Origin: Rhodobacter huangdaonensis | Lineage (GTDB): Bacteria; Pseudomonadota; Alphaproteobacteria; Rhodobacterales; Rhodobacteraceae | DNA length: 64,000 bases | Reading direction: 5' to 3' | NCBI RefSeq assembly: GCF_004022465.1 | Contig: NZ_SAVA01000002.1 | Location: forward strand, 186,001-250,000 | Shown here: positions 23,140 through 32,302 of the stretch, in pieces | Numbering within the stretch: the first letter of the stretch is position 1 | Layout of the letters: each line of letters begins with the position of its first letter | Notes under the pieces: generated by a model | Databases searched by the model: none | Told to the model about the DNA's origin: nothing | The model's input: only the letters and a program-made list of their open reading frames with translations | Translations under genes and position numbers: made by a program

Positions 23140-25254
23140 ATGGAAACGATCATTCTTCTGGCACCCCTTCTGGGGGCGGTCGTCGGCGGCTTCGGCTGGC
23201 GGCTGATCGGCGAGAAGGGGGCGATGGCACTGACCACCGGCCTTCTGTTCCTCGCCTGCGCGCTGAGCTGGGTCACCTTCCTCGGCTTCGACGGCATCAC
23301 CCGCCACATCCACCTGTTCGACTTCATCCGCTCGGGCGCGCTCGACGTCAGCTGGGGGATCCGGCTCGACCGGCTGACCGCGATCATGCTGATCGTCGTC
23401 ACCACGGTCTCGGCGCTGGTGCACCTCTACAGCTGGGGCTACATGGCGCATGACCCGGCCTGGGGCCCTGACGAGGCCTATAAGGCGCGCTTCTTCGCCT
23501 ATCTGTCGCTGTTCACCTTCACCATGCTGGCGCTGGTGACGGCCGACAGCCTGGTGCAGATGTTCTTCGGCTGGGAAGGCGTGGGGCTCGCGTCCTATCT
23601 GCTGATCGGCTTCTACCACAAGCGGCCCTCGGCCGGCGCCGCGGCGATCAAGGCCTTCGTGGTCAACCGCGTCGGCGACTTCGGCTTCCTGCTCGGCATG
23701 TTCGCGATCTTCTACCTGACCGGCACGCTGAAATTCGACGAGGTCTTCGCGGCCGCGCCGACGCTCGCCCAGGAGAACCTCCACTTCCTGTGGCGCGACT
23801 GGAACGCGGCGAACCTGATCGGGGTGCTGCTGTTCATCGGGGCCATGGGCAAATCGGCGCAGCTGTTCCTGCACACCTGGCTGCCGGACGCGATGGAAGG
23901 CCCGACGCCGGTCTCGGCGCTGATCCACGCCGCGACGATGGTGACCGCGGGCGTGTTCCTGGTGTCGCGGATGTCGCCGCTTTATGAATTCGCGCCGCAG
24001 GCGAAGATGTTCATCGTCTACATCGGGGCCACCACCGCCTTCTTCGCGGCGACCGTGGGCCTCGTGCAGAACGACATCAAGCGCGTCATCGCCTATTCGA
24101 CCTGTTCGCAGCTTGGCTACATGTTCGTGGCCGCCGGCGTCGGCATCTATTCGGCGGCGATGTTCCACCTGCTGACCCACGCCTTCTTCAAGGCGATGCT
24201 GTTCCTCGGCGCGGGCTCGGTGATCCACGCGATGCACCACGAGCAGGACATGCGCAACTACGGGGCGCTGCGCAAGAAGATCCCCTTCACCTACTGGATC
24301 ATGGTGATCGGCACCCTCGCCATCACCGGCGTCGGCGTGCCGCTGACCTCGATCGGCTTCGCGGGCTTCCTGTCGAAGGACGCGATCATCGAAAGCGCCT
24401 TCGGCTCGGGTTCGGGCTATGCCTTCTGGATGCTGGTGATCGCCGCGGGCTTCACCTCGTTCTACTCGTGGCGGCTGATCTTCATGACCTTCTTCGGCAA
24501 GGAGAAGGGCGATCACCACACCCACGAGCACGCGCATGAAAGCCCGATGGTGATGCTGGTGCCGCTTGGCGTGCTGGCCATCGGCGCGATCTTCGCCGGC
24601 ATGGTCTGGTACAACAGCTTCTTCGGCAACCATGACAAGATGCTTGCCTTCTTCGGCATGCCGCAGCACGAGGCGCAGATGGCCGAAGCCGCTGCAGAAC
24701 CCGCTGTGACCGCGGAAGCCGTGACCACCGCGGCGCCGGCGGCCGAAGGCGATGCCGTCGCCGCGACCGAGGGCCATGCGATGGCCGAGGGCCACGCTCC
24801 GCAGGGCGCGATCTACATGAGCGAGGACAGCACCAAGGTGATGGAAGACGCCCATGCGGCGCCGGTCTGGGCCAAGGTCTCGCCCTTCATCGCGATGCTG
24901 ATCGGTCTGACGCTGTCGTGGCTGTTCTACATCGTCAATCCGGCGCTGCCGGCGAAACTCGCCAAGGCGCAGCCGGGGCTCTACCGCTTCCTGCTGAACA
25001 AGTGGTACTTCGACGAGCTCTATAACTTCATCTTCATCCGTCCCGCCAAATGGCTCGGCGCCTTCTTCTGGAAGAAGGGCGACGGCGCCACCATCGACGG
25101 GGCGATCAACGGGGTCGCGCTCGGTATCGTGCCGGCGCTCACCCGCCTCGCCGGCCGCGTGCAGTCCGGCTATCTCTTCCACTACACCTTCGCCATGGTC
25201 ATCGGCATCGTGGTGCTCATGTTCTGGGTCGTCCTGACCGGGGGGTCTCACTAA
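23140..25254 (+). CDS. nuoL: NADH-quinone oxidoreductase subunit L with His/Ala-rich insertion
   Basis: The 704-residue antiporter-like proton-pumping subunit is about 90 residues longer than E. coli NuoL. Core signatures are MFFGWEGVGLASYLLIGF, AMGKSAQLFLHTWLPDAMEGP and AATMVTAGVFL. The extra length is a loop after the core: a histidine patch (HHTHEHAHES, near residue 460) and an Ala/Glu-rich segment near residues 513-553. The C-terminal amphipathic lateral helix region and last helix follow. The ATG is preferred over a GTG two codons earlier because AAGGGG lies 9 bp upstream of it. Confidence 0.95.
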   Translation: METIILLAPLLGAVVGGFGWRLIGEKGAMALTTGLLFLACALSWVTFLGFDGITRHIHLFDFIRSGALDVSWGIRLDRLTAIMLIVVTTVSALVHLYSWGYMAHDPAWGPDEAYKARFFAYLSLFTFTMLALVTADSLVQMFFGWEGVGLASYLLIGFYHKRPSAGAAAIKAFVVNRVGDFGFLLGMFAIFYLTGTLKFDEVFAAAPTLAQENLHFLWRDWNAANLIGVLLFIGAMGKSAQLFLHTWLPDAMEGPTPVSALIHAATMVTAGVFLVSRMSPLYEFAPQAKMFIVYIGATTAFFAATVGLVQNDIKRVIAYSTCSQLGYMFVAAGVGIYSAAMFHLLTHAFFKAMLFLGAGSVIHAMHHEQDMRNYGALRKKIPFTYWIMVIGTLAITGVGVPLTSIGFAGFLSKDAIIESAFGSGSGYAFWMLVIAAGFTSFYSWRLIFMTFFGKEKGDHHTHEHAHESPMVMLVPLGVLAIGAIFAGMVWYNSFFGNHDKMLAFFGMPQHEAQMAEAAAEPAVTAEAVTTAAPAAEGDAVAATEGHAMAEGHAPQGAIYMSEDSTKVMEDAHAAPVWAKVSPFIAMLIGLTLSWLFYIVNPALPAKLAKAQPGLYRFLLNKWYFDELYNFIFIRPAKWLGAFFWKKGDGATIDGAINGVALGIVPALTRLAGRVQSGYLFHYTFAMVIGIVVLMFWVVLTGGSH

Positions 25255-26789
25255 TGGAAAACCTTCTTTCCATCATCACGTTCACTCCCCTGGTATCGGC
25301 GGCGATCCTGGCGCTGGTGCTGAAGGGCGGAACGCCCGCGGCGGACCGCAATGCGAAATGGGCGGCGCTGCTGATCACCTCGGCAACGTTCCTGATCTCG
25401 CTGTTCCTGCTTGGTGGCTTTGATGCCTCGAACCCCGGCTTCCAGTTCGTCGAGGACCGCGACTGGATCATGGGCCTGAAGTACAAGATGGGCGTCGACG
25501 GGATCTCGATCCTGTTCGTGCTGCTCACCACCTTCATGATGCCGCTGACCATCGCCTCGGCCTGGCATGTCGAGAAGCGGGTCAAGGAATACATGATCGC
25601 CTTCCTCGTGCTCGAGGGGCTGATGATCGGCGTGTTCACCGCGCTGGATCTGGTGCTGTTCTACCTGTTCTTCGAAGCCTCGCTGATCCCGATGTTCCTG
25701 ATCATCGGCATCTGGGGCGGGCCGAACCGGATCTACGCGACCTTCAAGTTCTTCCTCTACACCTTCCTCGGCTCGGTGCTGATGCTGGTGGCGATGGTCG
25801 CGATGTACATGGATGCGGGCACCACCGACATCGTCACGCTGCTGACCCACAAGTTCCCGACCGACAGCTTCTCGGTGCTGGGCTTCCATATCGTCGGCGG
25901 CATGCAGACGCTGCTGTTCCTCGCCTTCTTCGCCTCCTTCGCGGTGAAGATGCCGATGTGGCCGGTGCACACCTGGCTGCCCGACGCCCACGTTCAGGCG
26001 CCGACGGCGGGCTCGGTGATCCTGGCGGCGGTGATGCTGAAGATGGGCGGTTACGGCTTCCTGCGCTTCTCGCTGCCGATGTTCCCGGTGGGCTCCGAGG
26101 TGATGACCCCGATCGTGTTCTGGATGTCGGCGATCGCCATCGTCTACACCTCGCTCGTCGCGCTGGCGCAATCCGACATGAAGAAGCTGATCGCCTATTC
26201 GTCGGTGGCGCACATGGGCTATGTCACCATGGGCATCTTCGCGGCGAACCAGCAGGGCGTCGACGGCGCGATCTTCCAGATGCTGAGCCACGGCTTTGTC
26301 TCGGGCGCGCTGTTCCTTGCGGTCGGGGTGATCTACGACCGGATGCACACCCGCGAGATCGACGCCTACGGCGGCCTTGCGGTGCGGATGCCGCGCTATG
26401 CGCTGGTCTTCATGTTCTTCACCATGGCGAACATCGGCCTGCCGGGCACCTCGGGCTTCATCGGTGAATTCCTCACCATGATGGGCACTTTCCAGGTCAA
26501 CACCTGGGTGGCGCTGGTGGCGGCGACGGGCGTGATCCTGTCGGCCTCCTACGCGCTGTGGCTCTATCGCCGGGTCATCTTCGGCGAACTCATCAAGGAA
26601 AGCCTGAAGACGATCCAGGACATGAGCACCCGCGAGAAGGCGATCTTCGCGCCGCTCATCGCGGCGACGCTGATCCTCGGCTTCTGCCCGAACCTGATCC
26701 TCGACATCATCGGGCCCTCGGTGGCCCAGCTGATCCAGAACTATCACGCCAGCCTGCCCGCCGATCTTGCGGCGCTTGCCGGTCACTGA
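25254..26789 (+). CDS. nuoM: NADH-quinone oxidoreductase subunit M
   Basis: The 511-residue antiporter-like subunit shows FFEASLIPMFLIIGIWGG (functional glutamate), KMPMWPVHTWLPDAHVQAPT (functional lysine region) and LIAYSSVAHMGYV. TAATG overlap with nuoL sets the start; the longer open frame upstream only shadows nuoL. Confidence 0.96.
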   Translation: MENLLSIITFTPLVSAAILALVLKGGTPAADRNAKWAALLITSATFLISLFLLGGFDASNPGFQFVEDRDWIMGLKYKMGVDGISILFVLLTTFMMPLTIASAWHVEKRVKEYMIAFLVLEGLMIGVFTALDLVLFYLFFEASLIPMFLIIGIWGGPNRIYATFKFFLYTFLGSVLMLVAMVAMYMDAGTTDIVTLLTHKFPTDSFSVLGFHIVGGMQTLLFLAFFASFAVKMPMWPVHTWLPDAHVQAPTAGSVILAAVMLKMGGYGFLRFSLPMFPVGSEVMTPIVFWMSAIAIVYTSLVALAQSDMKKLIAYSSVAHMGYVTMGIFAANQQGVDGAIFQMLSHGFVSGALFLAVGVIYDRMHTREIDAYGGLAVRMPRYALVFMFFTMANIGLPGTSGFIGEFLTMMGTFQVNTWVALVAATGVILSASYALWLYRRVIFGELIKESLKTIQDMSTREKAIFAPLIAATLILGFCPNLILDIIGPSVAQLIQNYHASLPADLAALAGH

Positions 26790-26802
26790 GGGAGAAAAAA
26801 CG

Positions 26803-28242
26803 ATGACTTCTGCGGATTTCTCCACGGTCCTGCCGGAGTTCCTGCTGGCCGTCTACGCGATGGCGGCGCTGCTCGCCGGCGTCTGGACCGGCAAGGACAA
26901 GGTTGGCCCGGCGATCCTTTGGGCGACGGTGGCGGTGCTGCTGGTGATCGGCTTCTGGATCGGGGTCGGCGGTTCGGGGGCGCGTGACGCCTTCGGCGGG
27001 CTCTTCCTCGACGATCCCTTCGCGCGCTTCTCGAAGGTCGCGATCCTGTTCTCGGCCGCGGCCATCCTCGCGATGAGCGCCGATTACCTCGTGCGCCGCG
27101 GCCTGCTGCGCTTCGAGTTCCCGATCCTCGTCGTCCTTGCCACCATCGGCATGATGATGATGGTCTCGGCGGGCGATCTGATGTCGCTCTATCTCGGGCT
27201 CGAGCTGATGTCGCTGTCGCTCTATGTCGTCGCCGCGCTGCGCCGCGACTCCGAGCGCTCGTCGGAAGCCGGTCTGAAATACTTCGTGCTGGGCTCGCTC
27301 AGCTCGGGGCTGCTGCTCTATGGCGCCTCGCTGACCTACGGCTTTGCCGGCACCACGAATTTCGCCGGGATCATCTCGGTGGTAGAGGCCGGCCACCTGC
27401 CGCTCGGCGTGCTCTTCGGCATGGTGTTCATGATCGCCGGTCTCGCCTTCAAGGTCTCGGCGGTGCCGTTCCACATGTGGACCCCCGACGTCTATGAGGG
27501 CTCGCCGACGCCGGTCACCGCCTTCTTCGCCACCGCGCCGAAAATGGCCGCGATGGCGCTGATCGCGCGCCTCGTCTACGACGCCTTCGGCCATGTGCCG
27601 AACGACTGGGGCCAGGTGATTGCGCTCCTCGCCGTCGCCTCGATGTTCCTCGGCGCGATCGCCGGGATCGGGCAGAAGAACATCAAGCGCCTGATGGCCT
27701 ATTCCTCGATCACCCACATGGGCTTTGCGCTGATGGGCGTGCTGGCCGGGACCGAGGCGGGCGTGGAAGCGACGCTGATCTACATGTCGATCTACATCGC
27801 GATGAACGTCGGCGTCTTCGCCTTCATCCTGGCGATGGAGCGCGACGGCCAGCCGGTGACCGACATCTCGGCGCTCAACATGCTGTCGAAGGCCGAACCG
27901 CTGAAGGCGCTGGCGCTTCTGGTGCTGTTCTTCTCGCTGGCCGGTGTGCCGCCGATGCTTGGCTTCTTCGCCAAGTTCGCGGTGATCAAGGCGGCGCTGT
28001 TCGCGGGCTACACCTGGGTTGCGGTGCTCGGCGTCGTCGCCTCGGTGATTGCGGCCTTCTACTACCTGCGCATCGTCTACTACATGTACTTCGGCACCGA
28101 GACCGAGGCGCTCGACAGCCGGATGCCGGCGGTGCAATGGGTGCTGCTGATGGCTTCGGCCTTCGTCATGGTGGCGGGCGCGATGAACCTCTTCGGTCTC
28201 GAGGGCGCCGCGCAGGCGGCGGCAGCGGCACTTGTCCACTGA
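26803..28242 (+). CDS. nuoN: NADH-quinone oxidoreductase subunit N
   Basis: The 479-residue third antiporter-like subunit shows LYLGLELMSLSLYVVAALRR, AFKVSAVPFHMWTPDVYEG and LMAYSSITHMGFALMG. GAGGGAGAAAAAACG precedes the ATG, so the upstream in-frame ATG at 26767 inside nuoM is not used. Its 3' end overlaps the proposed birA start by 11 bp. Confidence 0.96.
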   Translation: MTSADFSTVLPEFLLAVYAMAALLAGVWTGKDKVGPAILWATVAVLLVIGFWIGVGGSGARDAFGGLFLDDPFARFSKVAILFSAAAILAMSADYLVRRGLLRFEFPILVVLATIGMMMMVSAGDLMSLYLGLELMSLSLYVVAALRRDSERSSEAGLKYFVLGSLSSGLLLYGASLTYGFAGTTNFAGIISVVEAGHLPLGVLFGMVFMIAGLAFKVSAVPFHMWTPDVYEGSPTPVTAFFATAPKMAAMALIARLVYDAFGHVPNDWGQVIALLAVASMFLGAIAGIGQKNIKRLMAYSSITHMGFALMGVLAGTEAGVEATLIYMSIYIAMNVGVFAFILAMERDGQPVTDISALNMLSKAEPLKALALLVLFFSLAGVPPMLGFFAKFAVIKAALFAGYTWVAVLGVVASVIAAFYYLRIVYYMYFGTETEALDSRMPAVQWVLLMASAFVMVAGAMNLFGLEGAAQAAAAALVH

Positions 28243-28993
28243 TCGCACCGATTGGCCTGAGGGCGTGGCGCGCCACGTCCTCGGCCGGGTGGACAGCACC
28301 ATGTCCGAAGCGGCCCGGCTGGCCCCGCACCTTGCGGGGCCTGCGTGGATTCTGGGCCTCGAGCAGAGCGGCGGCCGCGGCCGCCGCGGCCGGCCCTGGC
28401 GGATGCCCGCCGGCAATTTCGCCGCCACCTATGTCTTTCATCCGCAGGTGAGCCCGCAGCAGGCGGCGCTTTATTCCTTCGTCGCGGCGCTCGCGCTCGA
28501 AGAGGCGCTTGCCCGTGTCGCGGGGCCACATGCGCGGCTGTCGATCAAATGGCCGAACGACGTGCTCCTGAACGGCGGCAAGATCGCGGGGATCCTGCTC
28601 GAAAGCCTGGGGCAGGGCGGCCGGATCAGCCAGCTCGCGATCGGCATCGGCGTGAACCTCGCCGAGGCGCCCGATCCGACCACGCTCGAGGCGGGGGCGA
28701 TGGCGCCGGTGAGCCTGCGCGCCGAGACCGGTCTGGTGATCGCGCCCGAGGAATTCCTGACCCATCTCGCCCTGGCCTTCGACCGGCTGGCGCGGCAATT
28801 CACCACCCAGGGCTTCGCGCCGATCCGTGCCGCCTGGCTGGCCCGCGCCGCCCGGCTCGGCGAGCGGCTGGTGGCGCGCACCGGATCGGAGACGCATGAG
28901 GGCATCTTCGAGACGATCGACGAGACCGGCGCGATGATCCTGCGCACGGCAGGCGGGCGGATGGCGATTTCCGCCGCCGAGATTTTCTTCTGA
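28232..28993 (+). CDS. birA: biotin--[acetyl-CoA-carboxylase] ligase, no DNA-binding domain
   Basis: The 253-residue monofunctional biotin protein ligase has the biotinyl-AMP loop GGRGRRGRPWRM, substrate segment SIKWPNDVLLNGGKIAGILLES and GIGVNL. There is no N-terminal helix-turn-helix, so it does not act as a repressor. The start is uncertain: I give a TTG overlapping nuoN; a GTG at 28265 (VARHVLG) is the main alternative. It would biotinylate the liuD product and acetyl-CoA carboxylase carrier protein. Its position behind nuoN is a Rhodobacterales arrangement. Confidence 0.9.
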   Translation: MSTDRTDWPEGVARHVLGRVDSTMSEAARLAPHLAGPAWILGLEQSGGRGRRGRPWRMPAGNFAATYVFHPQVSPQQAALYSFVAALALEEALARVAGPHARLSIKWPNDVLLNGGKIAGILLESLGQGGRISQLAIGIGVNLAEAPDPTTLEAGAMAPVSLRAETGLVIAPEEFLTHLALAFDRLARQFTTQGFAPIRAAWLARAARLGERLVARTGSETHEGIFETIDETGAMILRTAGGRMAISAAEIFF

Positions 28994-29004
28994 AGGGGGG
29001 AGAG

Positions 29005-29781
29005 ATGCTTCTCTGCATCGACTGCGGCAACACGAACACGGTGTTCTCGATCTGGGACGGGGAGAACTTCGTCTCGACCTGGCGCATCGCCACCGACCAC
29101 CGCCGCACCGCCGACGAGTATTTCGTCTGGCTCAACACGCTGAAGAAGCTGCATGACATCGACGGCAAGGTGACCGAGGCGATCATCTCCTCGACCGTGC
29201 CGCGTGTGGTGTTCAACCTGCGCGTGCTGTGCAACCGCTATTATGACTGCCGCCCGCTCGTCGTCGGCAAGCCGGGCTGCGAGCTGCCGGTGGCGCCGCG
29301 CGTCGATGCCGGCACCACGGTCGGGCCCGACCGGCTGGTGAATACGGTTGCGGGCTATGACCGGCACGGCGGCAACCTGATCGTCGTCGATTTCGGCACC
29401 GCGACCACCTTCGACGTGGTCGATGACGACGGCGCCTATATCGGCGGGGTGATCGCGCCCGGGGTGAATCTCAGCCTCGAGGCGTTGCATATGGCGGCCG
29501 CGGCGCTGCCGCATGTCGATATCACCCATCCGGAGCGGGTGATCGGCACGAACACGGTTGCCTGCATCCAGTCGGGCATCTACTGGGGCTACATCGGCCT
29601 TGTCGAAGGCATCGTGCGGCAGATCCGCGCCGAGCGCGACCGCCCGATGCGGGTGATCGCCACCGGCGGTCTCGCCTCGCTCTTCGATCAGGGCTTCGAT
29701 CTCTTTGACAAGGTCGAAGATGACCTTACCATGCACGGGCTGCGGCTCATCAACGATTACAACAAGGGGCTTGGCGCGTGA
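29005..29781 (+). CDS. coaX: type III pantothenate kinase
   Basis: The 258-residue CoaX-type kinase phosphorylates pantothenate in coenzyme A synthesis. The ATP-binding ASKHA motifs are MLLCIDCGNTNTVFSIWD and VVDFGTATTFDVV; GPDRLVNTVAGY carries the catalytic region, and GGVIAPGVNLSLEAL is typical. AAGGGGGGAGAG precedes the ATG. The stop overlaps the RNase J GTG start (GTGA). Confidence 0.93.
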   Translation: MLLCIDCGNTNTVFSIWDGENFVSTWRIATDHRRTADEYFVWLNTLKKLHDIDGKVTEAIISSTVPRVVFNLRVLCNRYYDCRPLVVGKPGCELPVAPRVDAGTTVGPDRLVNTVAGYDRHGGNLIVVDFGTATTFDVVDDDGAYIGGVIAPGVNLSLEALHMAAAALPHVDITHPERVIGTNTVACIQSGIYWGYIGLVEGIVRQIRAERDRPMRVIATGGLASLFDQGFDLFDKVEDDLTMHGLRLINDYNKGLGA

Positions 29782-31454
29782 GTGACCGTCTGATCTATCT
29801 TCCCATTGGTGGTGCCGGCGAAATCGGCATGAACACCTATGTCTACGGCTACGGGCCCGCAGGGAAGGAGCGGCTGATCGTCATCGACCTCGGCGTGACC
29901 TTCCCGGACATGGACAGCACCCCGGGGGTGGATGTGATCATGGCCGACAGCGCCTGGCTTGAACAGAACGCTGCCCGGATCGAGGCGATCTTCATCACCC
30001 ACGCGCACGAGGACCACATCGGCGCGCTGCCGCACCTGTGGCCGCGGCTGAAGAAGACGATGTATGCGCGCAAGTTCACCGCCCGCATCGGCGCGCTGAA
30101 GATGGAAGAGGCGGGGCTGCCGAGCGACGTGCTGAAGGTCGTCGAACCGCGCCCGCAGGTGATCGAGGCCGGCCCCTTCAAGGTGCAGTTCGTGCCGCTG
30201 AGCCATTCGATCCCGGAAAGCTCGGCACTCATCATCGACACGCCCGTCGGCCGGATCGTGCACACCGGCGACTTCAAGCTCGACGGTTCGCCGGTTGTCG
30301 GCGAACCCTTCGATCCGCTGGTCTGGCACGAGATCGCGCATGAGGGGCAGGGGGTGAAGGTGCTGGTCTGCGACTCGACCAACGTCTTCTCGCCGTCGCC
30401 CGGCCGCTCGGAAGCGACGCTGGTCGAGCCGCTGCGCAAGATGATCGCGGAGCAGAAGGGGATGGTCGTCGCCACCACCTTCGCCTCGAACGTGGCGCGG
30501 CTGAAGACGCTCGCGGAGGCCGGCAAGGCCGCGGGCCGTTCGGTCTGTCTGCTTGGCCGGGCGATGAAGCGGATGGTGAGCGCGGCCGAGGAGACCGGCG
30601 TGCTGATCGGCATGCCCGGCACGATCTCGGCCGAGGATGCGGTCGAGGTTCCGCGCGAGAACCTGCTGCTGATCGTCACCGGCAGTCAGGGCGAGCGGCG
30701 CGCGGCGACGGCGCAGTTCAGCCGCGGCAAGTATCTCGGGCTCGAGATGAAAGCGGGCGACAGCTTCCTGTTCTCGTCGCGCGTGATCCCGGGCAACGAG
30801 CGCGGCGTGATCCGCATCATCAACGCCTTCTCCGAGATGGGGGTCGACGTGATCGACGATCACGACGGGCTCTACCACGTCTCGGGCCATGCCAACCGCC
30901 CCGACCTCGAGGCGGTGCACGACCTGCTGCGGCCGCAGATCCTGATCCCGATGCACGGCGAACACCGTCACCTGCGCGAGCATGCGAAGCTCGGCACGGC
31001 GAAGGGGATCGCCTCGGAAGTGGCGACGAACGGCACGATGATCGACCTGACCGGCCCGGCGCCGAAGGTGGTCGAATATATCGACACTGGCCGGATCTAT
31101 CTGGATGGCTCGGTGCTGATCGGTGCGATGGATGGCGTGGTGCGCGACCGCATCCGGATGGCGCTGAACGGCCATGTGCTGATCACCGTGATCGTCGACG
31201 AGGATGACGCGCCGCTCGGCGACGCCTGGGTCGAGCTGATGGGCCTGTCGGAAGCCGGCCGCAACGGCGCCGATCTGGTCGAGCGGCTGGAGGACGAACT
31301 GGCCGAATTCCTCGAGCGCGCCTCGGCCAAGGTGGTGGCGAGCGACGACAAGATGGACGAGGCGCTGCGCCGCATCGTGCGTCAGGTGACGATGGAAGAG
31401 ATCGGCAAGAAACCCGAGGTGACGGTGGTCGTCTCGCGTCTGATGGCGGAGTGA
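29778..31454 (+). CDS. rnj: ribonuclease J
   Basis: The 558-residue metallo-beta-lactamase/beta-CASP nuclease acts in mRNA decay and rRNA maturation. The zinc motif THAHEDHIGALPHL provides His75, His77, Asp79 and His80; VHTGDFKLDG and SGHANRPDLEA (beta-CASP) and IPMHGEHRHLREH complete the site. The GTG start overlaps coaX. It closes the long nuo-birA-coaX-rnj unit and is followed by a strong terminator. Confidence 0.95.
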   Translation: MSDRLIYLPIGGAGEIGMNTYVYGYGPAGKERLIVIDLGVTFPDMDSTPGVDVIMADSAWLEQNAARIEAIFITHAHEDHIGALPHLWPRLKKTMYARKFTARIGALKMEEAGLPSDVLKVVEPRPQVIEAGPFKVQFVPLSHSIPESSALIIDTPVGRIVHTGDFKLDGSPVVGEPFDPLVWHEIAHEGQGVKVLVCDSTNVFSPSPGRSEATLVEPLRKMIAEQKGMVVATTFASNVARLKTLAEAGKAAGRSVCLLGRAMKRMVSAAEETGVLIGMPGTISAEDAVEVPRENLLLIVTGSQGERRAATAQFSRGKYLGLEMKAGDSFLFSSRVIPGNERGVIRIINAFSEMGVDVIDDHDGLYHVSGHANRPDLEAVHDLLRPQILIPMHGEHRHLREHAKLGTAKGIASEVATNGTMIDLTGPAPKVVEYIDTGRIYLDGSVLIGAMDGVVRDRIRMALNGHVLITVIVDEDDAPLGDAWVELMGLSEAGRNGADLVERLEDELAEFLERASAKVVASDDKMDEALRRIVRQVTMEEIGKKPEVTVVVSRLMAE

Positions 31455-31491
31455 GGCGGGGGGATTCGCCCCGTCTCGGACGATGAGATCC

Positions 31492-31531
31492 GTCCTTCCG
31501 GCCGCTTCGAGGCGACCGGAAGGACGATTGT
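31492..31531 (+). terminator. terminator after rnj
   Basis: GTCCTTCCGG (31492-31501) pairs perfectly with CCGGAAGGAC (31516-31525) around 14 bases and is followed by GATTGTT. It marks the likely end of the transcription unit that began at nuoA. Confidence 0.75.
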
Positions 31532-31635
31532 TCGGAGCGTATCTCCCGCTCCGGGCTTGATCATCCCTCGTGGCACCCCGCCCGAGTGGCAGCTTCGTAG
31601 CCACCATAGGAGGGGCGCGGCATGTCCGCGTGCAG

Positions 31636-32115
31636 TCAGCGGCATTCAGATTTAATCCAGTGATTTGTTGAGAAGGTTCGTTTTCCGCCTATGCTTTGAA
31701 GCTGAACCGCGACCCCGCCGTCATCTGTAACGAAGCGCGCGTCTATGCTTGATATGACGCTGCCCCCTGATTTCACGCTCAGGATCTGAGTCTCGGGTTT
31801 GCCAAGCTCAAGCGTCATCGAGAATACGAGCGCGGAAAACTCCTCCAGATCGCCGTCCAGTTGCTCTTGGATCGACATGATCGTGCCGTCGCAGACAAAC
31901 ATGGACAGTCTCGCCCCCTCGACGCTCCACACCCCTGGGAGGTCGGCGGAAAGAGGGGAAAGCTTCCATCCATTCTCGAGTGCATGCTGCTGCGCTGCTT
32001 TAAGCGAGCTTCCCAGCACAAAACCTCCGGGCCCTTGCAGGGGGACGGCATGGGCAAGGGATGCCACGAGCAGGCTGGGGGCAGCCCAAAGAAGCGCTCT
32101 CACGAGATATACCAT
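31636..32115 (-). CDS. hypothetical exported protein of lower GC content
   Basis: The 159-residue product has a signal peptide (MVYLVRALLWAAPSLLVASLAHA) and a mature domain with GPGGFVLGSSLKAAQQHALENGWKL-type N-terminal motif, LSMFVCDGTIMSIQEQLDG and FVTDDGGVAVQLQSIGGKR. Two cysteines (FVCDG and the final ECR) could pair. AAGGAG upstream fixes the start; longer in-frame extensions are rejected. Base composition and codon use are clearly less GC-rich than in neighbours, suggesting recent acquisition. Family not recognised. It lies between the rnj terminator and the DEAD-box terminator. Confidence 0.7.
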   Translation of the reverse strand: MVYLVRALLWAAPSLLVASLAHAVPLQGPGGFVLGSSLKAAQQHALENGWKLSPLSADLPGVWSVEGARLSMFVCDGTIMSIQEQLDGDLEEFSALVFSMTLELGKPETQILSVKSGGSVISSIDARFVTDDGGVAVQLQSIGGKRTFSTNHWIKSECR

Positions 32116-32248
32116 TTTTGCGCTCCTTGACCCGATTGCACGATCATCGCGAAAAATGCAGCAGCGGCAACGCCCACCGAACCGACCTTCCTCAGCAGGC
32201 AGACATCTCTGCCCCCAAGGCACCCGGGACAAACGGGCAGCCCTTCAT

Positions 32249-32280
32249 GAAAAACCCCGGGCAATGGCCCGGGGTTTTGC
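32249..32280 (-). terminator. terminator of the DEAD-box helicase gene
   Basis: AAAACCCCGGGC and GCCCGGGGTTTT form a near-perfect inverted repeat with a CATT/AATG loop and A/T tracts on both sides, so it can stop transcription from either direction. On the minus strand it lies just behind the helicase stop codon. Confidence 0.85.
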
Positions 32281-32302
32281 GTTTCCGATACTGCGGAAGG
32301 GA

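Noticed and set aside
31540..31635. Possible tRNA or small RNA between rnj and the exported protein
   Set aside because: No cloverleaf could be folded by eye and no T-loop consensus is present.
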